Shown piece after piece: positions 5,826-5,967 of a stretch of DNA of 5,967 bases. Numbering within the stretch: position 1 is the stretch's first letter; every line of letters starts with the position of its first letter. Under the pieces are notes generated by a model. It was not told the DNA's origin. It made no database searches and worked only from the letters and a program-made list of their open reading frames with translations. Source of the stretch: Actinomycetes bacterium (GTDB taxonomy: Bacteria; Actinomycetota; Acidimicrobiia; Acidimicrobiales; UBA8190). The DNA lies in contig JAJZYI010000208.1 of the NCBI GenBank assembly GCA_021798135.1, forward strand, positions 1 through 5,967. The letters run 5' to 3'. A program made the position numbers and the translations under genes.

Positions 5826-5967
5826 GGTGCCACCTCCTCGGGTTCGGGGGACCCGGCCGGCGTCGCGCCTCCGGCGCCGCCGGACGGCTGGCCCCCGTCG
5901 CCGGAGGCCGAGGCCGCCTCCGCAGCCGGCCCGGCGCCGGCCTCGCCGGTCCCGCCGCCGCCGGCCA
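5822..5967 (-). CDS. nuoJ: NADH-quinone oxidoreductase subunit J, C-terminal tail (partial)
   Basis: Only the last 48 complete codons and the stop are in the window; the gene continues past position 5967. The frame is open to the edge and ends in EPEEVAP-stop. The visible part has no membrane segment: it is low-complexity Gly/Ala/Pro with scattered Glu and Asp, so it would be a soluble, disordered tail after the last NuoJ helix. The assignment rests on context. The stop TGA overlaps the GTG start of nuoK as GTGA, and nuoJ directly precedes nuoK in nuo operons. NuoJ is a membrane subunit of complex I beside NuoK and NuoH; its third helix takes part in coupling quinone chemistry to proton pumping (family knowledge, not visible here). 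Tails of this type are, to my knowledge, common in actinobacterial NuoJ. Another gene ending here is possible but unlikely. Confidence 0.68.
   Translation of the reverse strand, partial: AGGGGTGEAGAGPAAEAASASGDGGQPSGGAGGATPAGSPEPEEVAP
5832..5839 (-). promoter_or_regulatory. Shine-Dalgarno site of nuoK
   Basis: The minus strand reads GAGGAGGT, 6 nt before the GTG start of nuoK. It lies inside the last codons of nuoJ (Glu-Glu-Val). It is a near-perfect match to the 16S rRNA 3' end and fixes GTG at 5825 as the nuoK start. Confidence 0.85.

Noticed and set aside
1..5967. CRISPR array, mobile element, tRNA, defence or biosynthetic system
   Set aside because: No spaced repeats, transposase, tRNA-like folding unit or unfamiliar gene is present. 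Apart from the short spacer and the terminal 121 nt, the window is fully occupied by a standard nuoJKLMN block.

Overview
The window holds the 3' end of a nuo operon, which encodes the membrane arm of proton-pumping NADH:quinone oxidoreductase (respiratory complex I). All genes lie on the minus strand, so transcription runs from high to low coordinates. The order is the canonical one: nuoJ (C-terminal tail only, cut by the window edge), nuoK, nuoL, nuoM, nuoN. The very high G+C, near-total G/C at third codon positions, GTG starts with strong Shine-Dalgarno sites and low-complexity Ala/Gly/Pro/Thr tails all suggest a high-GC actinobacterium (Actinomycetota). The exact lineage cannot be fixed from the sequence alone; an Acidimicrobiia-like or uncultured actinobacterium is only a guess.

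Layout, in transcription order. 5967-5822: acidic, Gly/Ala/Pro-rich end of nuoJ. 5825-5520: nuoK, overlapping nuoJ as GTGA. 5519-5415: a 105-nt spacer, the only real gap in the operon. It carries a short direct repeat and a possible 20-codon ORF whose stop overlaps the nuoL start as ATGA. 5414-3462: nuoL. 3456-1744: nuoM, 5 nt after nuoL. 1747-122: nuoN, overlapping nuoM as GTGA. 121-1: non-coding, with a GC-rich hairpin directly after the nuoN stop, followed by three perfect 13-bp tandem copies that put five G-runs on the transcript strand. This is probably the end of the operon.

How the genes work together. NuoL, NuoM and NuoN are the three antiporter-like proton-pumping modules. NuoK and NuoJ link them to the quinone-binding part of the enzyme (NuoH and the peripheral arm, encoded outside the window). 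The charged residues of the proton path that I looked for in NuoK, NuoL, NuoM and NuoN are present, so the complex looks functional. The unusual parts are the extensions: the NuoJ tail, a His-rich loop in NuoL, a roughly 80-residue NuoM tail and a long Ala/Gly/Pro loop in NuoN. I see no mobile element, CRISPR array, RNA gene, defence system or clearly new system. The most notable unexplained items are the nuoK-nuoL spacer and the hairpin plus G-run repeat after nuoN.
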